A stretch of 64,000 nucleotides of DNA from Mangifera indica (Eukaryota; Streptophyta; Magnoliopsida; Sapindales; Anacardiaceae): NCBI RefSeq assembly GCF_011075055.1, contig NC_058137.1:18833463-18897462 (forward strand), in the 5' to 3' direction. A program made the translations under genes and the position numbers. Positions 35,608 through 47,622 of the stretch are shown here, in pieces (position 1 is the stretch's first letter; every line of letters starts with the position of its first letter). The notes beneath the pieces were generated by a model. That model was not told where the DNA came from. It saw only the letters and a list, made by a program, of their open reading frames with translations, and searched no databases.

Positions 35608-36714
35608 TAGGGATGACAATTTGGACCCGATTTTAGGGGTTTCGACCCTCTCCGAAATTAATGGGGAGGAGATTTTCCGATAAAAACGAGAAAAAAGGTA
35701 GGGATGAAAATGAAAAAAAATCCTCGTAATCGAAGACGAGTTGGGGACAGGGATACATATGTCCTAGGCTGCGCCGCCCCGCCCCGCCTCGCCCCCTAAA
35801 TCTAATATATTAATATAATTTTTTTTGAACTATTAAATTCTATAAACTTTTACATTATAATTTATTAAAATCATAACTTTAATTTTACTAATTTTTGAAT
35901 TATCAATTATCAGTTTTTACTAATTTCTAAACTATTAATCTAATATATTAAAAAAACCTCAAAATCTCATTATCATAAAATGCAAATGCACCAAATTAAT
36001 TAAATTGGAAGTTGTTACAAAAGTTTAATAAATTATAAACTTTTACATTATAATTTATTAAAATCATAACTTTAATTTTACTAATTTTTGAATTATCAAT
36101 TATCAGTTTTTACTAATTTCTGAACTATTAATCTAATATATTAAAAAAACTTCAGAATCTCATTATCATAAAATACAAATATACCAAATTAATTAAATTG
36201 GAAGTTATTACAAAATTATCCTAAATCACATACATATTTACTAAAAACTATAACCTTAATAATTTTTATTACAAAATTGCCACCAATCTTTTAACCCTAA
36301 ATCTAAATCCCCTTTTCCTTCCATTTTTCACTCCACAGCCGCACACTTCCTCTGCTAGCCAAAGGTTCCATTTTTCACTCTATAGCTGCACTGCATACTC
36401 CCTCTCCCAACCAAAGCTTCTTTGCTTTGTAGTTGGAGGTAAGCTTCTTCCTTCCGTGATTGCACTGTGCACTGGCATGTTCTCAATTTATATGATATTG
36501 CATCATGTCCAAGGTGATAAAAGGCTTTTATGAAATTAGTCTTTACCTTGATAAGCTGCTTTTATCATTGGATTGATAGAAGTAGAACTCTTTTTTAACT
36601 ACATTGTTGTTTTCTTGGTTCCAGTACATCTTTGTCGTGCTTGTAAATTTGCTTTAAGTTTCTTTATTATCCATGTCTTTGCTCTGCTATTCCTTTAGAA
36701 ACGATTTTTTAATA

Positions 36715-37671
36715 GGGAGAAGGACTATTTCCCACCTAACTTTTGATGCGTTTTCAAAATGACACCCACGATAGATGAAAATCCACTTTTCTCACCCATG
36801 ACCAAATTACCATCCAATTTTTTAGTTAGGGACAGGGGCAAAATCATCATTTACTATTTAAAACCTTAAAACTTTAAAATTTAAACGTTTCCCCCTCCAG
36901 GTTTTAAAAACTAATAACTAACCCATCCTCAAAGTTTGAAAAATTTAGATTTTACCCCCAGAGTTTGCTTCCTTCTCCGGCCACCACCGATGGCCGACGC
37001 AATCGATCGATCTTCCATCTCTGACTACAAAGGATGACGAAGGACGACCCTTCGTCGTAGCGTCTGGACGATGCAACGAGCGACGAAGGACGACGAAAAG
37101 TCGTCCTTCGTCGTTTGGGTGGAGCGACGAAGAGAGACCTCTTCGTCGCACGGTGGTACGACGAAAAGATCTCTGTCTCTTCGTAGCACGGTGGTGTGAC
37201 GAAGAGATCTTAGTCTCTTTGTCACATCGTGCGACGAAGAGATCTCTGTCTCTTCGTCGCACCGTGCGACGAGGAGATAAATATCTCTTCATCATACCAC
37301 CGTCGTCCCACCAGGAGAAGGAGGAGGCTGGAGACGACGTCGAGAGATAAAGTTGAAGAATGGGGGTGAAACTGCTAGTTTTGAAAGTTATGAGGGGTGG
37401 TTGTATTTTGAAAAATATGAAAACCCTAGGTTTGAAGGTGAAAATGTTAGTTTTCAAAGTTTAAAAACTTTAGGTAAGGTGAAATGTTAGTTTCTAAATT
37501 GAGGGGTATTTTTGTCATTTCATCTAACAAAGGTAAAATGGATATTTTATCCTTATACAAATAGATATCATTCATATTAACGGCTCATGGGTGGGAAAAG
37601 TGAATTTTCATCTATCATGGGTGGTATTTTGAAAACACATCAAAAGTTAGGTGGGAAATAGTCCTTCTCCC
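36715..37671. mobile_element. Mutator-type MITE, copy C, with perfect 9-bp target-site duplication
   Basis: Best preserved copy of the family: about 85-90 bp of nearly perfect terminal inverted repeat beginning GGGAGAAGGACTATTTCCC. Flanking 9-mer TTTTTAATA is identical at 36706-36714 and 37672-37680. The interior (about 37000-37320) is built from CGACGAAG / CTTCGTCG inverted words, including a hairpin with 12-bp perfect arms at 37231-37260. It lies in the hAT element, so it is the later insertion. Confidence 0.93.
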
Positions 37672-37944
37672 TTTTTAATAAACCTTTTCTTGAAGTTGTT
37701 CAATATATTACACTTTTACCTCTTTTGTCCTACATATTGACTTTCTATGATAGACATCTTTTTAACTTTTATTTATTTAAAGTGTTTCTGGTGACTGTTG
37801 TTATACTTTTGCCATGTCATTGAATTTTAAGGCATAATTTAGTTTTAGTAAAAGTAAAGTTTATTGATTGTAATTCGCATTATGGGTTTTAATATTTATG
37901 TTATATATTAACTTGTATTTTAAATTTTAGACTATTTGATAGGA

Positions 37945-38802
37945 ATGTCTGTTGAAAACTCTTTGGTTAATAAAAGAAAAAATATTGAAGATGTTAACAT
38001 GCAAAATTCTCAATCCTTTAAAAAACTAACATCTTCTGAAAGTGGTCCTCATACTGCAACTCCGGTAGGAAGTAATCAGATGTAATTGTCTGTTGATGAA
38101 ATTAATAAATCAAGTCAGGAGTTGGATAGTCCTTGTTCAAACCCTCTTCAAATTGCACTTGATAATTCTCTTGTTACTGATCCTACTGGAAGGTGTAAAT
38201 CAATTATATGACAACATTTTAAGAAAGTAAAGGTTGATGGAAAAGACAAGGCAGAGTGTAACTATTGCCACAAACAATTGGTTAGTGGAGGAAAAAATGG
38301 CACTAGATATTTACATGATCATCATAAAATTTGTCAAAGAGAAAATATCATGATGTATCACAGAAGTTGCTTGTGGGATCCCATAGAGAGAATAATAAGT
38401 TGACATTATCCACTTATCAATTTGATCAAGAGGCAGGTAGAAAAGACCTTGCAAATATGATTATATTGCATGAATATCCTTTAAGCATAGTAGATCATTG
38501 TGGGTTTAGGAGATTTTGTAACACCATTCAACCTTTGTTCAAGATGGTCTCTAGAAACACCATTAAGAAGGATATAATGAACATTTATGATGTTGAAAAG
38601 GGCAAGACAATGAAATTGTTAAACAAAAATTTAGGGAGAATTGCAATCACTTGTGATTTGTGGATTGCAAGCAACCAAAACAAAGGGTACATGACTATTA
38701 CAACCTGCTTTATCGATAACAAATGAGAGTTACAAAATAGACTTATAAGGTAATTTTTTTTTAATGTTTAATGTTTTTTAATATATTTTGTTAATATATA
38801 CA

Positions 38803-38851
<49 letters not shown>

Positions 38852-40173
38852 TCAGTAAACAATTTTTTGAATTATAAGTTTGTTTATGTTCATGCCTTAC
38901 ATACAAAAGATGTGATTTCTAAGGTATTGGCTGATTGCTTTTATGAGTGGAATATTGATAGAAAATTGTCCACATTGACTGTGGACAATTGTTCCACTAA
39001 TAATGCAATTATTGATGATATCTTGAATAAATTACCACATTCATCACTTATGCTTTATGGTTCATTGTTTCATATGCGTTGTTGTGCTCACATTCTCAAT
39101 TTAATTGTTCAAGATGGTTTATCTATAATTAGTGATGGAATTGTAAAGATTCGAGAGAGTGTTTCCTTTTGGAGAGCATCACCTAAAAGAGAGCAAAAAT
39201 TTGAGGAAACAGTCAATCAGTTGGGCATTCAAAGTACAAAGAAGTTGTCTCTTGATTGTAAGACTTGTTGGAACTCAACTTATCTTATGCTTAATACTGC
39301 TTTGATTTACAAAGAAGTTTTTTTTCAGTTAAAACTTCGTGAGCCACAATATAAATGTTTACCAACGGAGGAAGAATGAGATTTTGCATAAGATATTTGT
39401 GGAAAATTGGAAGTATTTTACAATGCCACTCTATTATTCTCTAGTACTAAATTTCCGACTGCAAATAAATATTTTCCTAAAATTTGTCAAATCAAAATTC
39501 ATTTGGCAAAATGGCTCATGTGTGAGAATGTCATGATAAAGAAGATGGCTGCACAAATGATTGAAAAATTTAACAAGTATTGGAGTGTGATTTATGGTGT
39601 TATGGGGGTGGCCATTGTTTTAGACCCTAGATTCAAAATAAAATTGTTAGATTATTTCTTTCCTTTGATATATGGAGATGATGGCAAAGATGAAATAATT
39701 AGAATTCAACAGTATTGTCATGATTTGCTTTATGAATATCAACTGAAGCATGAAAGTAGTACAAGTCAAACTTTGTTTGCTTCATCTCCTTCTCAATCTA
39801 GTTTTTTGGTGATGAAGAGTATCTAGCAGATTTTGATATGTTTATTGAATAAGAATCAAGTAATATCTTGAGAAAGTCAGAACTGGAATGTTATTTGAAG
39901 GAGCAACTTCTACCTAGGAGTCCAGACTTTGATATATTGACTTGGTGGAAGTTAAATGGGCTTAAATATCCAACCTTGCAGAGGATTGCTCGAGATATTC
40001 TTGCTATTCCAGTCTCTACTGTTGCTTTTGAGTCTGCTTTTAGCATTGCTGGAAAGGTAATAAGTCCACATTGCAATAGACTTCATTCAGGTACATTGGA
40101 GGCATTAATGTGTTCTCAAAATTGGTTATGGGCTGACCTAAAAGGTAATAAAATGAATTTTTATCAACTTTAA
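37945..40173 (+). pseudogene. hAT transposase (BED finger, RNase H-like core, hATC)
   Basis: Translation from ATG 37945 meets a stop at about 38083. A BED zinc finger follows (CNYCHKQL ... HDHHKIC at 38255-38340) in which the conserved Trp codon before QHFKK is TGA (38209). A frameshift at about 38345 leads to 38331-38726 (FDQEAGRKDL, LGRIAITCDLWIASNQN). The next part, at 38846-39379, has the hAT CxxH segment CAHILNLIVQDGL; then 39407-39826 (RNase H-like/DUF4413 region). The hATC dimerisation domain is at 39868-40173 (IPVSTVAFESAFSIAGKVIS, LMCSQNWLWA). At least four inactivating changes. Confidence 0.9.
38806..38847. repeat. (AT)n microsatellite inside the transposase intron
   Basis: 21 AT units between a plausible donor (GTAATT at about 38750) and the resumed transposase frame. 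Confidence 0.93.
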
Positions 40174-42040
40174 TATAAAGTTAATAATTATTAGATTTTG
40201 TCTTTAATTTTTTTTTTATTTTCTTGAAAAGTGAAGAGTCTTGTTTGACAATCTATGATGATAATGATTCATAAGATAATAAATATTTTTCATTAATCTC
40301 TAAAATATTGGTTTTTAAAATATTGCAAGAATTTATTACCTATTTTTTTAGGTGTTGTAGTTGATAATTGATGACATGGATTTGAGTTTCACTTTCCAAC
40401 CTTGATGTTTGACATGTAAGTGGATTTCGATTTTCTAGTATATTTTAATTAGTTTAATATATTTAATTACAAATTCTCCATTCCACTACTAATTCTCAGA
40501 TTCAAAGGGCTGCAAAAGGTAAATGGTAGAGGAAGAGAAAATGTCGTAGGACTGCTAATAAATTAAAAAAACTATAAGGATGTGATGATAATGGGACCCA
40601 AATTTCTTGTGTGAATAGGTTGAGGTAGGGACCACCATGTTTTAAAAGCCAATCTTGTCCTCGCAATCAACTTAGCGGATTTGCTTCCTAATTTACTTGT
40701 AATTGTGATAACTGGTAACTGCCCACCCCTTTTACAAGCAGTGACTTTACCCGTGTGATTCTTGATTTTAACTTTAAAAATTATTTTTAATTCACGTTTT
40801 TATTGTAAATTATATTAGAAAGAAAATTAATAAAATAATTATTTCGTCATTCAATGATATCTTTAGAATAATACCACTAAATAATAACTGGTTTATGTTT
40901 TTAAACGTCATTCAATGATACCACTGAATAATAAACTGAAAGAAACAAATTGTTTCTTGAGATATCTTTAGAATAATACATAGAATTTCGAAATCTCCTC
41001 GTTTTGACTGTGGTGTAATACTAGCATTCTTTGCTCCTGAAGTACGGGATTGGACATGAATTGGGGAGTTGGTTTGTGTAATTTTTTCATGTTATTTGCA
41101 CTGTATCATTGTCTGAATTGTTGATATAAATTGGATTGAAAGCTGCAGTTGAAGAGGGTGACAACTCAAAGACTGATCATAGTTAAAGCCTGAACACATT
41201 AACAGTTGTATTCAGAAACAACGGATAAACAAAACTGAAGAAGGAAAGATGGGCTAATCTTTCTATTAATGTAAATGACTGCATTAGTGTAGTGCTTGAT
41301 TCTTGCATTCGAAGAGAGTTTCAAGCTACAAAAAGGGAAACTAGTAAATGTGTTTATTTTTGTCATACTAAATTGTACAAATTTCATCTGTGTTAAAGGT
41401 GTTTTTTTTTCTTTTCTTCAAAAAGTCAAGTTTTTGGTTTTCATATTAAATTTGATGAGTTTGGAGTTGTTTATTGCATATTCTTTAATGATGTTTGACA
41501 ACCTTGATAATTGCATATTGTTAGATTTTTCAGTTGTGACATGTATTTTTCTTGAAAAATTTTGTAGAAAAGTAGCAGATAGGCCAGGGGATCCAGCTAA
41601 GTGGAGTGAGATTGCTGATGTTGTAGTAGCATTGTCTATTACAGTTTTTGCTAATGACTATATCTTTGAGTATGATGATTTTCAACGCATTAAAAGTGCC
41701 AGATATTGTCTAATTGTTTTCTTATTTCTTCAAACTTCATAGTGTGATGGAATTGACAATGTCAATTTATGAAGCAATGATTTGGACATTTAATTATACA
41801 TATTTTATTTTATATTATAGGAAAATGTGCTTGAAAGATTTAAATATTTTTTATAAAAGGTGGAACATTGTACAGAAGTTGTGAGATCTCTTCGATATAT
41901 ATATTTTTAATTAATTTCATTTTAACAAAAAAGATACTCTTTTGTAGTTTCGTAAAATTTATTTATTGATTATTAGAATTATTAATAATGCACTATTGAA
42001 GAGTGTATATTCATAAAATATTGAGAAATTAAAATTTATT
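40174..42040 (+). other. 3' non-coding part of the hAT element
   Basis: AT-rich. One exon-like open segment at about 41568-41705, preceded by TTTTGTAG, encodes RPGDPAKWSEIADVVVAL and continues to YDDFQRIKSAR. I do not recognise it; it could be a captured host exon or chance. Confidence 0.35.
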
Positions 42041-42170
42041 GACTTGGGTATGGGGAGGGGATTTTTTCCCGCGGGGACGGGGAAGGGAAGGAGATTCTTT
42101 GTTTTCCTTGTAACAGGGACGGGAACGGGGATTGATATCCCCTCCCTGCCCCTCCCCGTTGCCATCCCTA

Positions 42171-44133
42171 TCCGAGTGCAACTCGTGGGTAAGTCCATGG
42201 GTTATGCAGATTATGTTATGGGTTTATCTGACTTAACACAATACTGTACACAATTTTTTAAAAAAATTATTAATTATTAAAATTATTTATTTATTCCTTA
42301 TTACGTAGAGAATCTAAATAATTTACGTAAAAAATCAAAAAATATTAATTAATATTATAAAAAATTAAAAAAATAATAAATTTATTATTAATTTTATGAG
42401 AAAACTAAAAGATAATATGGATAATCTAAATTTATTAATTATTTGTCATTATTCCGATAAAAAAGAACTAAAAGATTAGTATGAAAAATTCAAAAGTCAT
42501 AATAAAAATTAATACAAAATTGAAAAAAAATAAAAAATATAATTAATGGGCCCTTGGGTCAAGGGTTCCATACAACATGACCTGTTATAGCATGTGTCAT
42601 ATTATAGGGGTATATATTTTTATAGATATAAAAACCCTTGATTGTATGGGCCTTAGGTGTCAAAGTTGGCTCGACTTGATACGATCTATTGCTCTATCTA
42701 GTTGAGGTGAATTATGAGAGTGGAAAGGTGATGGAACCCTTGCAAGGAACAGTAAGAAATAATTTGAATTTGTTTAATAGATTGGGGAAAGATAGATAAC
42801 TTTCTATATTTCTTCTTAACAGAAAAATTGAAAGTTGTGGAGCTGTTGAAGATGAGGGCCACTCAAAGAGTACCATAAAAACAGTTGTGATAGGACCAAA
42901 TAGTGCCAGAGTTATCAAATTTTTAACAAGTGAATATGAAGAGACCGAACAAGGGAATATATATAAAGAGGCTCTTCTTGTTTTCAGTTGATCTTGTCCT
43001 AAGGAGCATAAAGGTAAGGGTGTGACAACACTGTGGTGATAATAGTTATGGTAGGGATATAAGTGAAGCTGATGGTTGAAAGTGAGTGTGATTTAGCTGA
43101 AAACTGGGTTTTCTCAATTCATCGGTAACTATCAATTAATTTAGAAAAAGTAATTAAGATGAAATATAATTTATTTGTACAATTATGAGTGTAAATGATA
43201 TTAATCCTATTAATGTTCAATTTTGGAGGGTGGTTGGGAAATAAACTTTTTAAAAAATAAATAATTTTTCCCACCCAAGATTTGACCTAAAAACACTTTT
43301 CACCTCTATATTGGTACAAATAACACTTTTTTTTTTTAATCCAAAATGAAACTTTGTAAAAAAAAAATTAATGACATAAGGGAAAATAATAATTTTATCA
43401 TCTATTAATTTTAAATAATATAAAAAATAGTTTTTTTATTCAATCCAAATGTTTTAAATATGATAATTTAATTTTTTAAAAAGCTTAAAAACTCACAAAT
43501 CAATCTCTAAAATTTTTTTAAATCCTCATTATTTTAAAACTATTATATGACCTCAATTGTTGTAATATGACATTTATACCCATAATTTCTTATATTTTGT
43601 TCAATCCTTTATGTGTGTAAGTATCATTTTTTAAATTATTTTGGACATATTAATATTTTAAAAATTTCCAAAAGATGCCAAACTTTTTAGAAATTTTTAA
43701 TAATCCTTTAAAAAAATTTTAAAAGACCTGCAAATTTTCAAAAATTAATATTTACCTCATAATAATGATTGTTCAACAAAGTCACTCCTATATATATAGA
43801 AAGAGGAAAAAAATGGGTAAGAGTAAAGAAAAAAAGAAATAAAACCTTTGACAAATATATTTGACGCATCATATACACACATCCCCCAACAAAACAAATA
43901 TATTTGCAATATGTGACACACAAAAAAGTATGAGCCATGTAGAAAGCCAACATTCATAACACAGTTCTTCTCGTATGGTAATGCCAGCGAAAAACATCAT
44001 TTATTCCTTACATTTATCGAAGAAAACAATGTTTGAAACTACACGAAATAGAACTGAAACCACTATGAATAAGAGATTCCCGTGATTCAATATTCATCCT
44101 CCTAATTGTATGTGATTGTGAGAATAAAACTGG
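42171..44133. other. Spacer downstream of the CAD pseudogene
   Basis: No gene seen. A truncated Mutator-MITE end lies near 43255 (TTTTTCCCACCCAAGATTTG). The stretch at 42540-42720 (GGGCCCTTGGGT, GGGCCTTAGGTG) looks like a degraded hAT-type element end. Confidence 0.4.
43250..43460. repeat. Partial Mutator-type MITE
   Basis: Left-end homology to the copies at 5975, 16185 and 36715; right end not found. Confidence 0.45.
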
Positions 44134-45595
44134 TTAACTAGAGGTGGATGATTTCATTGTGTTAGCAACATCAATGACAAATCGGTATCTAACATCAGCT
44201 TTCACAAGACGCTCCATGGCGGTGTTTACATAATCTATAGGGATAACCTCAATATCTGCTGTTATCTTATGTTTTGCTGCAAAATCAACCATCTCCTGAG
44301 TCTCCTTCATTCCCCCAATTGCACTACCACCCACGATCTTCCTCCCTGCAATCATTAACCATATTTCAATTAACTAAATAAAAAAGCCACACCAATTGAT
44401 TGCAAGCATTGGCATAGTTTCATTAATGCTCACCCAGGAGCAAAGGCAAAGCCGGCAGCTCTAGTGGCTTCTCCGGTGCACCAACAAGAACAATCTTTCC
44501 ATGAATTTTCAGTAGTCCTATCAATGGCATCAGAGGGTGCTGTGCGGATACAGTATCGATAATCCCATCCATTGAGCCCATTGCAGCCTGAACAGCCAAC
44601 AAAAAACAACATTACGTGAATCATAATAAACACAAAATTGCTAGCTTTTTAAGTCATATATATACCTGCATCTCATCTTGGTCACGGCTAACTAAAAATG
44701 AGTCAGCAGCAAGATGCTCAATAGCTTCCTTCTTCTTGTTAGGAGAGGTGCTAATCACAGTCACCTTAACCCCCATAGCTTTAGCGAATTTGACTGCTAC
44801 ATGGCCTAAACCGCCAAGGCCAACTACCCCCACATGCATACCGGGTTTGTCGAGTCCATAGTATCTCAGAGGACTATAAACTGTAATACCGGCGCAGAGC
44901 AGAGGGGCAGCGGCATCAAATGGTAAGCTGTCAGGAATACGAACAATGAAGTGCTCATCGGCAACCATAATATCGGAATAACCTCCATATGTGGTGGTTC
45001 CATCGTAGTATGTGCCACCATAAGTTAGTATCATTTTGGCGCAGTAATTCTCAAGATTGTTAGCACAGCTGTCTCAAGAGCGGCATGATCCTACCAAGCA
45101 TCCACCCCCCACTCTGTCTCCAACTTTGAAATTTTCCACCTTGCTCCCAACCTCAGTCACTACGCCAACAATCTCATGCCTATTATAATTACCCCTTTCA
45201 GTTGAGTTTCATGAGTTTCCAAAACATTGGTTATATAAAAGTTTTAAATGGCACAATTCATCAAGGTAAAAAGAAACTTGCCCCGGAACAAGAGGGTATG
45301 TAGAAACCCCCCAGTCGTTTTTGATCATGTGAAGATCCGAATGGCACATCCCACAATACGCCACTTTGAATGCCACATCTTTCTCCCCCGTTGCCCTGTT
45401 TACCAAATGGTTGCAACAAAGCGTTACATAAATAAAAATAAAGTACTAAAAAAAAAAATACAAGGATCATGGTGATGGGACGAGAGACAAAAACCTCCTG
45501 AAGAAATTAAAGGGAGAGAGAACACCAGAAGTATCCCTGGCCGCCCATCCAAAGGCCTTCTTTTGATTCACTTTCTGCTCATCCAACGTCCCCAT
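44134..45595 (-). pseudogene. CAD: Cinnamyl alcohol dehydrogenase, one internal stop
   Basis: Zinc-dependent medium-chain alcohol dehydrogenase of the CAD/ELI3 (mannitol dehydrogenase-like) type, NADPH-linked. Exons on the minus strand: 45495-45595, 45282-45395, 44666-45179, 44434-44587 and 44134-44345, totalling 364 codons before the stop. Catalytic-zinc motifs YCGMCHSD and PGHE, the Rossmann GLGGLGH and the STS cofactor motif are present. Codon 107 is TGA (45074-45076) where the second cysteine of the structural zinc site (CRSCDSC in the family) belongs. Everything else is open and correctly spliced. Intron 2 has a GC donor (GGGCAAGT), where the paralogue at 60431-62010 has GT. Truncation after 106 residues removes the cofactor domain. 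An alternative is stop readthrough or a sequencing error at one base. Confidence 0.9.
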
Positions 45596-45670
45596 GAAGC
45601 TTCTCCAATCTAAATTTCTTCCTTCAAATGGTATATGCGGCTTTTGTTGGTTACAGCGACGGAGTAGTGG

Positions 45671-45680
45671 CCTTTATATC
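45671..45680 (-). promoter_or_regulatory. Putative TATA box of the CAD pseudogene
   Basis: GATATAAAGG on the minus strand about 80 bp upstream of the ATG. Confidence 0.5.
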
Positions 45681-46199
45681 TCGTGTAAAGTGAGACATTA
45701 CTGCCCAAGGATTACGTATTTGCTGAGCCAATTATGAAGTCTGTAGGTGATTCTGAAGGGAAAAACTGTTTTGGGCTTTTTGTGGTGTGCATATAATTTG
45801 CGTTGCACGAGAAGGAAAAGTCACGTCTCACACATTCTAATATCTGTTGTCGGTACCCAGACCTTTTATGTACGTTTTGGTTATCATAATTCAAAAGAAG
45901 CTATCGCCTTTCCTCTTACGGATGCGACAAGTCGTTGATAATTTATAATGACATCATGTCTGGCATAGCCCTACGAACCTCAATCCATCTACAACAATAA
46001 GAGATGAAATCCTTAAGGTCCAATCAGCCCACATGAAACAAATGATCCAAAGAACTCCATTAGTTCCTTCTTCAACTTTTCCTTCTGGCCCATACTATAT
46101 TGCACCACCTTCTTTATTACCTAAAGAGCCTCAACAGTTTTCTTTGAGTCAATTCAAAGATTATCAATGACTTGTTGCAAACTCTTCCATTTTCATTTT
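45681..46199. other. CAD pseudogene upstream region
   Basis: No gene assigned. Plus-strand sequence 45990-46170 can encode a proline/glutamine-rich peptide (PPSLLPKEPQQFSLSQFKDY) with a stop after it. It may belong to the neighbouring pararetroviral fragment in inverted order, but this is unproven. Confidence 0.35.
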
Positions 46200-46780
46200 T
46201 CTGAGGGATCTCCAAGTATGTTGTAACCAAGTACTCCTACTTTGTGGAAAATAGCATCATAGGTGCCTTTAGGAGTAGCAATATCCAATTGAACGATTCT
46301 AGACAAGGTAGGCCAACTGGTAATGAATGGTGGCCATCGAGATTTGACCTTGTGGGACTACTCCTGAGACTTGGATTTGAAACTTCAAAACGTGGTATAA
46401 TTGAGGATCATTTAATGACATGCAAAAGTTTGGAAAGAGGGTAACCATAATTATTCGTACATTCAAGGTGGTTTGAACAATTTCAAGATTAGCGTACTCG
46501 TAATTAGGGAATCGAGTATCTAATAGAGTGATCCTAGAAGTGATTAACAAAACTTTTTTGTTATGGAATGTAAGAGCAAATCGAATTGCTTCAAAGTGGT
46601 GATAGGTATATCTTTTTGCAATCCATTCGTCGATAAAATGAGTTAGATATGCCAAAGTGACATTGTTTTATTGTGGTAGTTGGTAACTGATAATTACTGT
46701 CAAAGCCACGTTATTGTATATCTTTCCCAGATATACCCAAAAGAGAATGTTCTATCATCCACTACTGTTAGAACCCAGTC
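46200..46780 (-). pseudogene. Endogenous pararetrovirus movement-protein fragment
   Basis: Minus-strand frame 46299-46655 contains LLDTRFPNYEYANL and MVTLFPNFCMSLNDPQLYHV, features of the 30K-type cell-to-cell movement protein of Caulimoviridae. Homology continues upstream to about 46780 and downstream to about 46200 in other frames. It is broken by frameshifts and stops, and no reverse transcriptase or coat region is adjacent. It is an old integrated remnant. Family assignment is by motif recognition; a florendovirus-like origin is a guess. Confidence 0.7.
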
Positions 46781-46793
46781 TCTTTCTAATGGC

Positions 46794-47560
46794 TTGCACC
46801 ACTCCTTAAACACAATCTGAAACTATCACTTTAGTTCCTTCTTCATCTCTTACTAGATATTTTTCATATAATATGGATAGTTTCTATGAAGTAAAATATC
46901 TAGACAGTGAATTCAGACTCTCTCACATTAATATTACTTTTTTATATCTCTATCACAATTGTCTAAAACCCCTCACCTATCTGAGAAGGACCATAAACAC
47001 AATTATTCACGCATCCTCCCTATTACTTTAAAATTATTTAATTATATATTTAATTAATAAAATTTTTTTATGCATAATATTTGTCCCATTTTTTTTACAT
47101 CATATTCGACAACTCAACCAACTCTCTCAAGCAAAGGTTCACGTTTGACAATGACGAGTGGAATACACATATTCAGTATCCTAAATTTTTGTTTGAGGGG
47201 CCTTTACAACTTCACAATTATTTGTCAATCAATAAGTGAAAACTTGAAATAAAACTATTGAACATTAAACAATGGAAATAATATAAAAAAATGTAATAAC
47301 ACAAGTAATTTTTACGTGGAAACATCTCTCAATGTAAAGAAAGAAAAATATCACGAGATGTTATAATCCATTTAAATTTAACATAATTAATATTGTTTAT
47401 ATAAATTATAATATGAGAAAAACATTTTACAAAAATTTAAAGTTCAATCACAGTTTTAACACAAGTGAAACATATAAAGGTTTACAAAAAAAAAAAAGAT
47501 TAAAATTATCAAAATTTGTCAATCTTTAAGTTTTATAATTCCAAATCCAATAATCAAAAT
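46794..47560. repeat. ~765-bp direct repeat, copy 1
   Basis: Nearly identical to 63156-63919 in the same orientation, beginning TTGCACCACTCCTTAAACAC and ending CCAATAATCAAAAT. No LTR-type ends, primer site or coding domain recognised. It starts about 1.2 kb upstream of the CAD pseudogene ATG. Confidence 0.88.
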
Positions 47561-47622
47561 TATTTAAAGATGAAAGCAAGTTGGAATGATATACTTGAAG
47601 ATCTTGACTTTAACACCATTTT

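Larger units (their letters stand above)
35608..42170 (+). mobile_element. Ac-like hAT transposon, decayed
   Basis: Terminal inverted repeats TAGGGATGACAA at the left and TAGGGATGGCAA (inverted) at the right resemble the Ac terminus. GC-rich subterminal regions (35640-35800 and 42040-42165) follow. The flanking 8-mers TCCAATAG and TCCGAGTG match at 5 of 8 positions, compatible with a decayed 8-bp target-site duplication. It contains a transposase relic (37945-40173) and a nested Mutator-type MITE (36715-37671). At 35850-35970 and 36030-36150, a ~180-bp segment is tandemly duplicated. Confidence 0.8.

Noticed and set aside
36945..37457. Arg/Ser-rich open frame of 170 codons (minus strand)
   Set aside because: It is contained in the hairpin-rich core of a MITE and reflects CGACGAAG-type repeats; similar frames exist on the other strand.
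47070..47252. 60-codon frame conserved in both 765-bp repeats (also 63432-63614)
   Set aside because: The identity follows from the recent duplication of the whole repeat; there is no evidence of selection on the frame.
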